Shown here one piece after another: positions 31,922 through 40,073 of a stretch of 45,156 nucleotides of DNA. The DNA comes from Desulfobacteraceae bacterium UBA5616 (GTDB lineage Bacteria; Desulfobacterota; Desulfobacteria; Desulfobacterales; UBA5616). The number at the start of each line of letters is the position of its first letter. Positions within the stretch are counted from its first letter, which is position 1. The stretch lies in contig DIKO01000060.1 of NCBI GenBank assembly GCA_002423615.1, forward strand, positions 1 through 45,156, written 5' to 3'. The translations under genes were made by a program, and so were the position numbers. The notes under the pieces are model-generated. The model saw only the letters and a program-made list of their open reading frames with translations, ran no database searches and was not told the DNA's origin.

Positions 31922-33415
31922 ATGCGACTGAATCAATTTCCAGACAAAAAGCAATTCATCCGTTTGTCCGGTGCCTGTAATGTCCTGCCGGTATGCGTGG
32001 AGGTTCTGGCGGATACGGAAACACCCGTAACGCTGCTGAAAAAATGTTACGCGGACAAAGGCCCGGTTTTTCTTTTCGAAAGTGTGCAAGGGGGGGAAAG
32101 ATGGGGGAGATTCAGTTTTCTGGGTACGTCGGCGCACGCACACGTGCGGGTGTATGCAGATGTCGTCGAAGTTGAGGAAAACGGCAGGGTGGAAAGAATA
32201 TTCCATAACCATGATCCTTTCCATGTTCTTAAAAATTTGATGGCGGGATACAAGGCGGCCGACATCAAGGAACTCCCGCGGTTCTGGGGAGGGATGGTGG
32301 GATATCTGACCTACGAATCGGTTTCCTTTTTCGAAGCCATTCCTCACGACTGGCCCGAGGACAAGCCCCTGGCCCATTTTATCGTTTCCGATGAACTCGT
32401 CATCTTCGATAACATCCGGAACACCCTTCTGGCCGTGGCCGTGGCTTTTCTGGACGGAAAGTCCGACCCGGCAAAGGCTTACGATGCCGCATGCGGAAGG
32501 GTTGAACGACTGCTGGAAAAAATGAACAGGCCGATGATCCCGGAACCGGATATGGAAAAGAAGTCCTATTCGCTGATAAATAAAATCGACCCGGAGACCT
32601 ACCGTGAATCGGTCAAAAAAGTTAAAGACTACATCAAGGCCGGGGACATTATCCAGGCGGTGGTTTCCCAGCCCTTTGTGTGCGATTCGCCTCCGGACCT
32701 GTGGATGCTGTATCGGGCTCAGAGATACATCAACCCCTCCCCTTATCTGTACTTCCTGCAGCTTGGGGAGACGGCCCTCGTAGGGTCGTCTCCGGAAACC
32801 ATGGTCCGCATGGAGAACCGCGTGGCCACCCTGCGCCCCATTGCCGGAACAAGGCCCCGGGGGAAGACCGAACAGGAAGACAGGCTGCTGGCCGATGAAC
32901 TTCTGGGCGACGATAAGGAAAAAGCCGAGCACCTCATGCTGGTGGACCTGGGACGAAACGACCTGGGCCGGGTGGCGGTAACGGGAACCGTTCAGGTCAC
33001 GGACCTGATGTTTGTGGAACGCTACTCCCATGTCATGCACCTGGTGTCCAATATCACCTGCGACGTCAAGCCCGGATGCGATGCCTGGGACCTGTTGCGG
33101 GCCACCTTTCCCGCAGGCACCTTATCCGGCGCGCCCAAGGTCCGGGCCATGGAAATCATCGCCGAAATGGAAACCGAACCCCGGGGGCCATACGGCGGCG
33201 CCGTGGGATATGTGTCCTTCAGCGGGAACATGGATCTGGCCATCACCATCCGAACGGCCTGCATTGAAAACGGGACCCTCACCGTCCGGGCCGGCGGCGG
33301 GATCGTGGCCGACTCCGATCCTGAGACGGAACGAATGGAAACCATCAACAAATCCAAGGCCATCCTCAAAGCCCTATTGATGCTGGAAGGCCATTCCCAG
33401 TCAAAGGAGAATTAG
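31922..33415 (+). CDS. trpE: Anthranilate synthase component I
   Basis: The 497-residue protein has full TrpE length. The N-terminal regulatory domain shows FLFESVQGGERWGRFSFLG (about 48-66), equivalent to the Trp-binding LLES region, so feedback inhibition is expected. The chorismate-binding domain has GDIIQAVVSQPF, VGSSPETMVR, LRPIAGTRPRG, FPAGTLSGAPKVRAMEII and GPYGGAVGYVSFSGNMDLAI. It makes anthranilate from chorismate with ammonia supplied by TrpG. It is the first structural gene behind the trp attenuator; trpG starts two bases after its stop. A PabB identity is unlikely given the trp context. Confidence 0.97.
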   Translation: MRLNQFPDKKQFIRLSGACNVLPVCVEVLADTETPVTLLKKCYADKGPVFLFESVQGGERWGRFSFLGTSAHAHVRVYADVVEVEENGRVERIFHNHDPFHVLKNLMAGYKAADIKELPRFWGGMVGYLTYESVSFFEAIPHDWPEDKPLAHFIVSDELVIFDNIRNTLLAVAVAFLDGKSDPAKAYDAACGRVERLLEKMNRPMIPEPDMEKKSYSLINKIDPETYRESVKKVKDYIKAGDIIQAVVSQPFVCDSPPDLWMLYRAQRYINPSPYLYFLQLGETALVGSSPETMVRMENRVATLRPIAGTRPRGKTEQEDRLLADELLGDDKEKAEHLMLVDLGRNDLGRVAVTGTVQVTDLMFVERYSHVMHLVSNITCDVKPGCDAWDLLRATFPAGTLSGAPKVRAMEIIAEMETEPRGPYGGAVGYVSFSGNMDLAITIRTACIENGTLTVRAGGGIVADSDPETERMETINKSKAILKALLMLEGHSQSKEN

Positions 33416-33417
33416 AG

Positions 33418-34014
33418 ATGATCGTCATGATCGACAACTATGATTCATTCACCTATAATCTGGTCCAGTATATCGAACAGATCGGCGTCCTGGTGAAAGT
33501 GGTGAGAAACGACAAGGCGTCTGTTTCCGACATAGTCGAATGGGACCCGGCGGGCATCGTGATTTCCCCCGGACCGGGCAGACCAGAAACCGCGGGAATC
33601 TCTCTTTCAGTGATCGAACAGTTTTCGGGGAAAATTCCCGTTCTGGGGGTCTGTCTGGGTCACCAGTCCATCGCCCATGCCTTTGGCGCAGATATCGTTC
33701 CGGCAAAGAAGCTGATGCACGGCAAAACGTCCCTGGTCGAGTGCGACGGGAAAACCATTTTCGAGGGGATCAGACAACCCTTCCAGGCCATGCGGTACCA
33801 TTCCCTGGCCGTTCGCCGGGAAACGCTTCCCCCCTGCCTGGAAATCAGTGCAGCATCGGAAGACGGGGAAATCATGGGAATCCGCCACCGGGAACATCCC
33901 ACCGAGGGCATTCAGTTTCATCCCGAATCCATCATGACGCCCATGGGAAAGCGGATGCTGAGAAACTTTTTAAACATCAGCCGGATGAGGAGAGAAAACA
34001 ATGGCATTTCGTGA
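33418..34014 (+). CDS. trpG: Anthranilate synthase component II (glutamine amidotransferase)
   Basis: The 198-residue protein is a class I glutamine amidotransferase. It shows IDNYDSFTYNLVQYIEQIG at the start, the oxyanion motif ISPGPGRPETAG (about 50-61), the nucleophile in GVCLGHQSIAHAFG (about 77-90) and the catalytic His-Glu in GIQFHPESIMTP (about 164-175). It supplies ammonia to TrpE and may also serve PabB. Separate trpG and trpD genes contrast with the fused form in enteric bacteria. Its end overlaps trpD by 14 bases. Confidence 0.96.
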   Translation: MIVMIDNYDSFTYNLVQYIEQIGVLVKVVRNDKASVSDIVEWDPAGIVISPGPGRPETAGISLSVIEQFSGKIPVLGVCLGHQSIAHAFGADIVPAKKLMHGKTSLVECDGKTIFEGIRQPFQAMRYHSLAVRRETLPPCLEISAASEDGEIMGIRHREHPTEGIQFHPESIMTPMGKRMLRNFLNISRMRRENNGIS

Positions 34015-35020
34015 AAGCTTGATGAAAATCGTCGGAAAACATGATTTGGGCGAAGCTGAAATGGGGGATATGATCACGGAAATATTCAGCGGCGATATCA
34101 CCGACGCCCAGGTGGGTGCCCTGATGGGAGCCCTTTCGACCAAGGGAGAAACCTTTCAGGAACTGGCCGGGGCCGCAAAGGCCATGCGGAGGAAGGCCCT
34201 GCGCATCCAGTCTCCGGCAGGATGCGTGGTGGATACCTGCGGTACGGGCGGCGACGGGTCCCAGACCTTCAATATTTCAACAACCACGGCATTTGTTGTG
34301 GCCGGATGCGGCGTCACCGTGGCCAAACACGGAAACCGGTCCAATACCAGCAAGTGCGGCAGCGCCGATCTTTTGGAGGCTCTGGGGGTGAAGATCGACA
34401 CTCCGCCGGAAATGGTTGAAGAAGCACTGGGGGAAATCGGCATCGGGTTTCTTTTCGCCCAGGTCTATCACGGGGCCATGCGCTTTGCCGCCAGGGCCCG
34501 GAAGGAAGTGGGGATCCGTTCGATCTTCAATATGCTGGGGCCCCTGACCAATCCGGCCGCCGCCAACTGCCAATTATTGGGAGTTTATGCGCCGGAGTTG
34601 ACGGAAATGTTCGCCAAGGCACTGAATCTCATGGGAACCAAACGGGCCTTTGTGGTCCACGGACATGACGGCCTGGACGAAATTTCCATCTGCGCCCCGA
34701 CCCGGATTTCAGAATTGAAGGACGGCCTGGTGCGCACCTACGACATCGGCCCGGAGCAGTTTTTTGACCGGATCGCCGATCCCAGGGATCTTCGGGGCGG
34801 GACCCCGGATGAAAACGCCGTGATCACGCTGAACATCCTGAAAGGAGAAAAAGGCCCCCGGCGGGACGTCGTATTGATCAACGCCGCCGGCGCTTTGATG
34901 GCGGCCGGGAAAGCCGGGACGTTTCAGGAGGGCATGGGGCTTGCCGAAACATCCATTGACAGCGGTGCGGCCATGGCCAAACTTCAGGCCCTGATCGCCC
35001 ATACCCGGGGGAATGGATAA
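34001..35020 (+). CDS. trpD: Anthranilate phosphoribosyltransferase
   Basis: The 339-residue protein is a standard-length TrpD. Family motifs are CGTGGDGSQTFNISTTTAF (about 79-97), VAKHGNRSNTSKCGSADLLEALG (about 106-128) and MRFAARARKEVGIRSIFNMLGPLTNPA (about 161-187). It transfers phosphoribose from PRPP to anthranilate. The SNTSK loop differs a little from the common SVSSK loop. It overlaps trpG by 14 bases and precedes trpC by nine, in line with one attenuator-controlled transcript. Confidence 0.97.
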   Translation: MAFRESLMKIVGKHDLGEAEMGDMITEIFSGDITDAQVGALMGALSTKGETFQELAGAAKAMRRKALRIQSPAGCVVDTCGTGGDGSQTFNISTTTAFVVAGCGVTVAKHGNRSNTSKCGSADLLEALGVKIDTPPEMVEEALGEIGIGFLFAQVYHGAMRFAARARKEVGIRSIFNMLGPLTNPAAANCQLLGVYAPELTEMFAKALNLMGTKRAFVVHGHDGLDEISICAPTRISELKDGLVRTYDIGPEQFFDRIADPRDLRGGTPDENAVITLNILKGEKGPRRDVVLINAAGALMAAGKAGTFQEGMGLAETSIDSGAAMAKLQALIAHTRGNG

Positions 35021-35029
35021 GATAACGCC

Positions 35030-35815
35030 ATGGGAACGGATTTTTTAAAGATTATCGTAAACGCCAAGAAAGAGGAAGTTGCGTCCGCAAAAAACCGCAT
35101 CAGCGAATCATACCTCCGCGGAAATCTGGATCCGGACAGGATAAAGCGCCCTTTTCTCGAGAACCTGTCCCAGCCCGGCCCCGGAGGAATCAATATCATC
35201 GCCGAAATCAAACGGGCCTCTCCGTCCAAGGGAGCGATCCGGCTGGATTTAAATCCCGCCGATTATGCGGCGGCATACGAACGTGGGGGCGCCTGCGCCA
35301 TTTCCGTGCTCACGGATGCGCCTTATTTCAAGGGGAGCCTGGATGATTTGAAAACCGCCGGAGCCCATACCCGGCTCCCGATTCTCCGGAAGGAGTTTAT
35401 CATTTCATCTTATCAGCTCTATGAAACCGCGGAGGCCCGCGCGGACGCCGTCCTTTTGATCGTGCGCATACTGGAGAAAAATCAACTGAAGGATTACCTC
35501 TCCCTCTGCCGTGAACTCGACCTGGACGCCCTCGTTGAAATTTACGCGGCAGATGAAATTGAAACCGCAGCAGAAGCCGGAGCAAAGCTTATCGGCATCA
35601 ACAACAGGGACCTAAGCTCTTTTTCCACCCGCATCGACCGGGCCATGGGGCTTTCCGCGGAATTGAAACCCGGCCAGATTCCCGTTGCGGCCAGCGGCAT
35701 CACCTGCCGGGAGGATATCCTCAATACGAAAAAAACCGGTATCTTTAATTTTCTCATCGGCGAGAGCCTGGTCCGGGCTGAAAATCCCGAAGGCTTTCTG
35801 ACGTCTCTGTTTTAA
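35030..35815 (+). CDS. trpC: Indole-3-glycerol phosphate synthase
   Basis: The 261-residue TIM-barrel protein shows IIAEIKRASPSKGAIR (about 56-71) with the two catalytic lysines, ISVLTDAPYFKGSLDDL (about 89-105), LRKEFIISSYQLYE (about 121-134), GINNRDLSSF (about 185-194) and VAASGITCREDI near the end. It closes the ring of carboxyphenylamino-deoxyribulose phosphate to give indole-3-glycerol phosphate. It stands separate from trpF, unlike the fused enteric enzyme. Confidence 0.97.
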   Translation: MGTDFLKIIVNAKKEEVASAKNRISESYLRGNLDPDRIKRPFLENLSQPGPGGINIIAEIKRASPSKGAIRLDLNPADYAAAYERGGACAISVLTDAPYFKGSLDDLKTAGAHTRLPILRKEFIISSYQLYETAEARADAVLLIVRILEKNQLKDYLSLCRELDLDALVEIYAADEIETAAEAGAKLIGINNRDLSSFSTRIDRAMGLSAELKPGQIPVAASGITCREDILNTKKTGIFNFLIGESLVRAENPEGFLTSLF

Positions 35816-35830
35816 AGGACGGGTGACAGG

Positions 35831-36526
35831 ATGAGCGGACAACACCTCTATCGCCCCCAGGTCAAAATCTGCGGTCTGACCCGCATCGAGGACGCCCTGG
35901 GATGTGTGGAACTCGGAGCCGACGCACTGGGATTTGTGTTCTTTGCAAAAAGCCCGCGGAACATCTCTCCGGAAAACGCCAGGGACATCATCCGGTGGAT
36001 CCCTCCGGGGATTTCAACCGTGGGGGTTTTTGTGAACGCCTCCTATTCGGCGATCCTGCAAAAAGTTGATTTTTGCGGGCTGACGGCGGTCCAGCTTCAC
36101 GGGCATGAATCCCCCGAACTGGTCGAGCGTCTTTGTAGACACCCCCTGTTGGTGATCAAGGCCCTGTTTTCGGGGAAATCCCCGGCCATGGGCGAGGTTG
36201 ACCGATACCGGGCGCATGCCTATCTGGTGGAATGCGGAAAAGGCGCTCTCCCCGGAGGAAACGCCCGGACCTGGAACTGGGGCGAAGCAAAGTCCTTCGG
36301 ACAATCCTCGCCCTTTATCCTGGCCGGGGGACTTACTCCGGAAAATGTGTCCAGGGCTGTTTCGGAAAGCCTTCCCGATGCCGTGGACGTGAGTTCCGGA
36401 GTGGAGGAAAGCCCGGGGGAAAAGGATTTAGAAAAAGTCCGTTGGTTTATTCATTCACTTTCGGTCCCGGGCGGGCCTGCTTACGTATCTTACCGAAAGC
36501 CAAGAAAAATATTCATATCATCGTAA
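35831..36526 (+). CDS. trpF: Phosphoribosylanthranilate isomerase
   Basis: The 231-residue TIM-barrel protein has KICGLTRIEDALGCVELGADALGFVF (about 11-36, with the catalytic Cys), FVNASY, VQLHGHESPELVERL and a C-terminal VDVSSGVEESPGEKDLEKV with the catalytic Asp. It isomerises phosphoribosylanthranilate. The product is some 20 residues longer at the C-terminus than many TrpF proteins, and those last codons run into the convergent trpA gene: the trpF stop (36524-36526) lies nine bases inside the 3' end of trpA. It ends the attenuator-controlled unit. Confidence 0.95.
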   Translation: MSGQHLYRPQVKICGLTRIEDALGCVELGADALGFVFFAKSPRNISPENARDIIRWIPPGISTVGVFVNASYSAILQKVDFCGLTAVQLHGHESPELVERLCRHPLLVIKALFSGKSPAMGEVDRYRAHAYLVECGKGALPGGNARTWNWGEAKSFGQSSPFILAGGLTPENVSRAVSESLPDAVDVSSGVEESPGEKDLEKVRWFIHSLSVPGGPAYVSYRKPRKIFISS

Positions 36527-37279
36527 TCCCCTGATAAACCCGCTCACGGCGGAGACTCCTTTTTCCTCGACGAGCCTGATGGTTTCGGAGCCGATAACGG
36601 CGATGTCTGCATTACCCGTTAAAAAGTCGATGTCCGACTTGTCCTTGACGCCGAATCCCACGGCAAGGGGAAGATGGGTGTTTTCCCGGCAACGAAGGAG
36701 GTAATCTCCAAGGGATTCGGAAAATGTGGTGGCTTCCCCGGTGACCCCTTTCCGGGCCACGCAATAGACAAATCCTTTGGCAAAACCGTTGATGTATTGC
36801 ATCCGCGATGCAGTTGTAGTGGGAGAAAAGATGTAGATGGGAGACAAACCCTTTTGAACCATGGCGCTTTGATAATCCTTGCCCTCTTCGGGAGGCAAAT
36901 CCGGCACAATGGCCCCTTTCAACCCGGTTTCGGCCATCCGGGAGACGAATTTTTCCACGCCGTATTTAAACAGAATATTGTAATAGGTCATGAACAGGAA
37001 AGGGATGTCAAAAGTCCGGGTTATTTCCCGGGTAAAATCCAGGCACTGGGCCACCCGGGTTCCTGCGGACAGGGATTTCTGGTTGGCGGAAAGGATCACC
37101 GGACCGTCCGCAATGGGCTCGGAAAAGGGTATCTGGAGCTCCATCAGATCCACCCCGGCCTCCACCATGGCACGGATAATGTTGAACGAGTCCTCAAGGG
37201 ACGGATAACCCAGGACAATGTGGGTCATCAGGAGGATCGGTTTTTCGGTCAACCGTTTACGGATATACGATTCAAGCAT
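36518..37279 (-). CDS. trpA: Tryptophan synthase alpha chain
   Basis: The product is 253 residues when started at ATG 37279, the start that matches TrpA and overlaps the trpB stop by eight bases. It shows MELQIPFSEPIADGPVI (about 41-57, with the catalytic Glu and Asp; the usual form is ELGIPFSDPLADGP), TYYNILFKYGVEKF, GAIVPDLPPEEG and VARKGVTGEAT. The Gln and Glu exchanges in the first motif mark it as somewhat diverged. It splits indole-3-glycerol phosphate to indole, which is passed to TrpB. It lies on the opposite strand from trpEGDCF and converges with it. Confidence 0.95.
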   Translation of the reverse strand: MLESYIRKRLTEKPILLMTHIVLGYPSLEDSFNIIRAMVEAGVDLMELQIPFSEPIADGPVILSANQKSLSAGTRVAQCLDFTREITRTFDIPFLFMTYYNILFKYGVEKFVSRMAETGLKGAIVPDLPPEEGKDYQSAMVQKGLSPIYIFSPTTTASRMQYINGFAKGFVYCVARKGVTGEATTFSESLGDYLLRCRENTHLPLAVGFGVKDKSDIDFLTGNADIAVIGSETIRLVEEKGVSAVSGFIRGLR

Positions 37280-38498
37280 GATAGCCCTCCGCTTTGTCTC
37301 TAATAAACGCCTTCCATTTGGGATCGTCGAATGCGTCGGCAACCGTGAAAATATCCTTGTCTCCCCGGCCCGACTGGTTGATGATGATGATGTCTCCGGG
37401 AGAAAGGCCGGGAGCTTCCTTGAAGGCCTGGACAAAGGCATGGGCGGATTCCAGGGCCGGGATCAACCCTTCTTTCCGGATGGTGAACGCCATGGCATCC
37501 ACCACCTCCCTGTCCGTAGCCGCCTCAAAACGGACCCGTCCGGTTTCCTTAAGATGGGAAAGAATGGGGGAGACGCCCACATAATCGAGTCCCGCGGCCA
37601 CGCTGTGGGTCTCCTTCATCTGCCCGTCTTCATTCTGGAGAAAATAGGTTTTATACCCCTGGGCAACGCCGATGGAACTGTCTTCGGATTTCAACCGGGA
37701 GGCATGAAGCCCGGTTTCCAGCCCCTTGCCGCCGGCCTCCACGCCCACCAGTTCCACGGGATCATCCATAAACCCGCTGAAAATGCCCATGGCGTTCGAC
37801 CCCCCTCCCACACAGGCATAAACCCGGGCGGGCAGACGGCCTTCAAGGGAAAGTATCTGTTTTCTGGCTTCAATGCCGATGATGGACTGAAACCAGGCGA
37901 CCATTTCGGGGAAGGGATGGGGGCCGCATACCGTTCCCAGGACATAATGGGTGTTGTCCATGTTTCGCACCCAGTCCCGGAAGGCTTCGTTCATCGCGTC
38001 CTTCAGGGTCCTGCTGCCGTCTTTGACCGGTATGACCGTAGCGCCGAGGCGCTCCATCCAGAATACATTGGGCCGCTGGCGAAGGACATCCACCTCGCCC
38101 ATGTATATGGTGCTGTCAAAACCGAATTTTGCGGCCATGGTGGCCGTTGCCACACCATGCTGACCGGCCCCGGTTTCGGCGATGACCCGTGTCTTTTTCA
38201 TGCGTTTGACCAGAAGTCCCTGACCCATGACGTTATTGGCCTTATGGGCCCCGGTATGGTTCAGGTCCTCCCGTTTGATGTAAATCTTTGCGCCGCAGAA
38301 ATGCCGGGTCAGATTTTCGGCAAATGTCAGGGGCGTCGGACGGCAGGAAAAGGTGGACATCACGGTTTCATATTCCCGCCAGAAGGACGGGTCATTTCTG
38401 GCTTTCAGGTAAGCTTCTTCAAGCTCGTCAAATGTGGCCGCCAGAATTTCAGGAATAAATACGCCTCCGAACCGGCCGTAATATCCTCTAAGCTTCAT
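37272..38498 (-). CDS. trpB: Tryptophan synthase beta chain
   Basis: The 408-residue product (ATG 38498) is a canonical TrpB1-type PLP enzyme. It shows GRFGGVFIPEIL, REDLNHTGAHKANNVMGQ with the PLP-binding Lys, AETGAGQHGVATA with the catalytic Glu, the phosphate loop VGGGSNAMG and NQSGRGDKD. It joins indole with serine to give tryptophan. A strong ribosome binding site (GGAGGAA) lies inside the end of the GntR gene, and the two genes overlap by 11 bases, so trpB is translationally linked to its putative regulator. The open frame extends upstream but that part is not TrpB sequence. Confidence 0.97.
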   Translation of the reverse strand: MKLRGYYGRFGGVFIPEILAATFDELEEAYLKARNDPSFWREYETVMSTFSCRPTPLTFAENLTRHFCGAKIYIKREDLNHTGAHKANNVMGQGLLVKRMKKTRVIAETGAGQHGVATATMAAKFGFDSTIYMGEVDVLRQRPNVFWMERLGATVIPVKDGSRTLKDAMNEAFRDWVRNMDNTHYVLGTVCGPHPFPEMVAWFQSIIGIEARKQILSLEGRLPARVYACVGGGSNAMGIFSGFMDDPVELVGVEAGGKGLETGLHASRLKSEDSSIGVAQGYKTYFLQNEDGQMKETHSVAAGLDYVGVSPILSHLKETGRVRFEAATDREVVDAMAFTIRKEGLIPALESAHAFVQAFKEAPGLSPGDIIIINQSGRGDKDIFTVADAFDDPKWKAFIRDKAEGYHA

Positions 38499-39222
38499 GG
38501 TGAATTCCTCCGAGGGTTTGGGAAAAAATAAATCGATCCGTACGGCAATACAGATCGGAATAAACGGCATTTTCAATATCGGAAAAATGAATAAAACGAT
38601 TTACGATCAGGATGGGCGTATTTTCGGACAAGGCCAGAAGCCGTGCTCTTTTGCCATCCGGATACCCGATCCTGAAATTCTGTTTTCCTCCGGTGGGGGT
38701 AAGATAATATCGATCGCGAACCACCTGGGAAAGGGAACACACGGACAAATCGACGCGGTCGATGCCTTTGAAATGCAAAGGATCCAGATACAGGTCTTCG
38801 AGAAGGACCGGGATTCCTTCCACGCGGCTGAGGCGGGAAAAAAAATAAGCCGGTTTGCCGCAAAAAGGATTTTCAGGGTTATCCGCGACAGTCGTCAAAC
38901 CGGTTGGGGAGACTACCCCGGTTTCCACAGATATGCTTTTTTTTTCAAACGCGGATGTGGTGCCGGCCAGTGTGAACAAATCCACCTCCTGCCGTACGGG
39001 GCCGACAAATGTCCCCGATCCCCGTTTCCGCACCAGTATTCCTTTCCGCACCAGCAGATCCGTGGCCTGCCGGGCGGTGGGCCGCCCGATGGCATAATCT
39101 CTGGAAAGCTGATGCTCAGAGGGGATCCTTGCCCCGGAAGGGAATTCTCCGTTTCGGATTTTTCCAAGCAGGATATCCGCAAGCTGGTGGTAAAGGGGAA
39201 TGGGAGACCGGGTATTGAGCAT
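38488..39222 (-). CDS. GntR-family (HutC/UTRA) transcriptional regulator, probable regulator of trpBA
   Basis: The 244-residue protein has an N-terminal GntR winged helix (about 5-72: PLYHQLADILLGKIRNGEFPSGARIPSEHQLSRDYAIGRPTARQATDLLVRKGILVRKRGSGTFV in outline) and a C-terminal UTRA ligand domain (about 95-240). UTRA domains bind small molecules such as urocanate, sugars or their phosphates. Being first gene of a unit with trpB and trpA, it probably controls that unit and itself. Its ligand may be an indole or a Trp precursor, but this is inference. A strong ribosome binding site (AAAGGAGGG) precedes the ATG, and a perfect -35 box and a palindrome lie upstream. Confidence 0.88.
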   Translation of the reverse strand: MLNTRSPIPLYHQLADILLGKIRNGEFPSGARIPSEHQLSRDYAIGRPTARQATDLLVRKGILVRKRGSGTFVGPVRQEVDLFTLAGTTSAFEKKSISVETGVVSPTGLTTVADNPENPFCGKPAYFFSRLSRVEGIPVLLEDLYLDPLHFKGIDRVDLSVCSLSQVVRDRYYLTPTGGKQNFRIGYPDGKRARLLALSENTPILIVNRFIHFSDIENAVYSDLYCRTDRFIFSQTLGGIHHEA

Positions 39223-39236
39223 GATCCCTCCTTTGA

Positions 39237-39283
39237 AATTGAATCAGGGTTCAATTCATAATTTAGATTGGTAAAGTTGTCAA
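39237..39283 (-). promoter_or_regulatory. Promoter and candidate operator of the gntR-trpBA unit
   Basis: On the minus strand TTGACA (39283-39278) is followed after 17 bases by TATGAA (39260-39255). A perfect 7-bp inverted repeat AATTGAA-6-TTCAATT (39237-39256) overlaps the -10 box and the expected start point near 39248. A regulator bound there would block initiation, so it is a good candidate site for the GntR/UTRA protein encoded just downstream. Confidence 0.65.
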
Positions 39284-39307
39284 GACAAATTTTCTTTCAG
39301 GTACCTG

Positions 39308-39336
39308 TTGACTATCCTCTTCCGGGACGGTATTGG
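39308..39336 (+). promoter_or_regulatory. Candidate promoter of the small hypothetical gene
   Basis: TTGACT (39308-39313), a 17-base spacer and TATTGG (39331-39336) lie about 44 bases before the ATG at 39380, divergent from the gntR promoter. Confidence 0.35.
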
Positions 39337-39379
39337 AAACATCATTTGTGTCATTTTCGAAACAGGAGACTTACCACCC

Positions 39380-39727
39380 ATGACACCCCATGAAACGGCA
39401 AAAGCCATCCATCGCGAATTGTCCCCCATTGCTCCGGGGCTGTCCGCCGCCATCAACCGCGCGTTGCTGGACATCGGCGAGGGCTCCTTGCTGGTAGGCC
39501 TGGGGCCCGGGACGCACACGGATGATCCCGCCACCTTCAGCGAAATGGAAACCATCCCTTTAAAAGGCGCCCACCCGGCGGAAATTTTTTCAAAAATCGC
39601 TCAGGCGGTTTCACTTTTGGAAGAGCATTCGGTGTGGAAGGTGATTGTCGACAAGAAACCAGGGAATTCCCGGGAAAAGATGGAGCTGCTCTACACGCTG
39701 TTCAGGGAGCGACGGTGTTTTTCATAG
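39380..39727 (+). CDS. Conserved-looking hypothetical protein
   Basis: From ATG 39380 (AGGAGA about ten bases upstream) the product has 115 residues and starts MTPHETAKAIHRELSPIAPG. It looks like a small soluble alpha/beta protein with ALLDIGEGSLLVGLGPGTHTDD in the middle. I recognise no family and see no signal peptide or membrane segment. An in-frame TTG at 39308 would add 24 residues but falls in the candidate promoter. It is divergent from gntR-trpBA and could be in contact with the same regulator. Confidence 0.55.
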   Translation: MTPHETAKAIHRELSPIAPGLSAAINRALLDIGEGSLLVGLGPGTHTDDPATFSEMETIPLKGAHPAEIFSKIAQAVSLLEEHSVWKVIVDKKPGNSREKMELLYTLFRERRCFS

Positions 39728-39810
39728 GGGCGTATGGTTATTCGCCTCCACCGGGTTTGCCGGGATTTTGAACCGAATAAAAATATTGACCAACCCCCTG
39801 TAAAATGTTA

Positions 39811-39836
39811 GTCAACCCGTCGAAAACAGGGTTGAC
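39811..39836 (+). repeat. 8-bp inverted repeat before the tRNA-Ser pair
   Basis: GTCAACCC (39811-39818) and GGGTTGAC (39829-39836) form a perfect stem six bases before the first tRNA gene. A TTGACC at 39786-39791 may be a -35 box, but no good -10 box follows at the right distance. Confidence 0.4.
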
Positions 39837-39841
39837 AGCAG

Positions 39842-39929
39842 GGAGGGATGGCCGAGTGGTTTAAGGCGGCGGTCTTGAAAACCGTTGAGTGTCAAAGCTC
39901 CGTGGGTTCGAATCCTACTCCCTCCGCCA
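39842..39929 (+). tRNA. tRNA-Ser (anticodon UGA)
   Basis: The 88-base gene has acceptor arms GGAGGGA and TCCCTCC, a discriminator G and an encoded CCA. The anticodon stem-loop CGGTCTTGAAAACCG shows TGA, a long variable arm (about TTGAGTGTCAAAGCTCCGT) follows, and GGTTCGAATCC forms the T-arm. A long variable arm fits a class II serine tRNA, which reads UCN codons. Confidence 0.96.
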
Positions 39930-39946
39930 GCCAGAATATTTCTTCC

Positions 39947-40039
39947 GGAGAGATGGCCGAGTCGGCTGAAGGCGCTCGCCTGCTAAGCGAGTGTGTGGCG
40001 AAAGTTGCACCCCGGGTTCGAATCCCGGTCTCTCCGCCA
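39947..40039 (+). tRNA. tRNA-Ser (anticodon GCU)
   Basis: The 93-base gene has acceptor arms GGAGAGA and TCTCTCC, a discriminator G and an encoded CCA. The anticodon arm CTCGCCTGCTAAGCGAG shows GCT, followed by a long variable arm and GGTTCGAATCC. It reads AGC and AGU serine codons and lies 17 bases after the other tRNA-Ser, so both are probably on one transcript. Confidence 0.96.
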
Positions 40040-40073
40040 ACCAAAAATTTACAGGCAACTGACCGTATCGTGG

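Noticed and set aside
31901..33040. 379-codon minus-strand frame opposite trpE
   Set aside because: It is a shadow of trpE; no family motif and no ribosome binding site.
37280..37441. Upstream extension of the trpA frame (54 more codons)
   Set aside because: The added residues lie inside trpB in another frame and are not TrpA sequence; ATG 37279 matches the family start.
37218..38531. 437-codon plus-strand frame opposite trpB
   Set aside because: It is a shadow of trpB, whose catalytic motifs are all present on the other strand.
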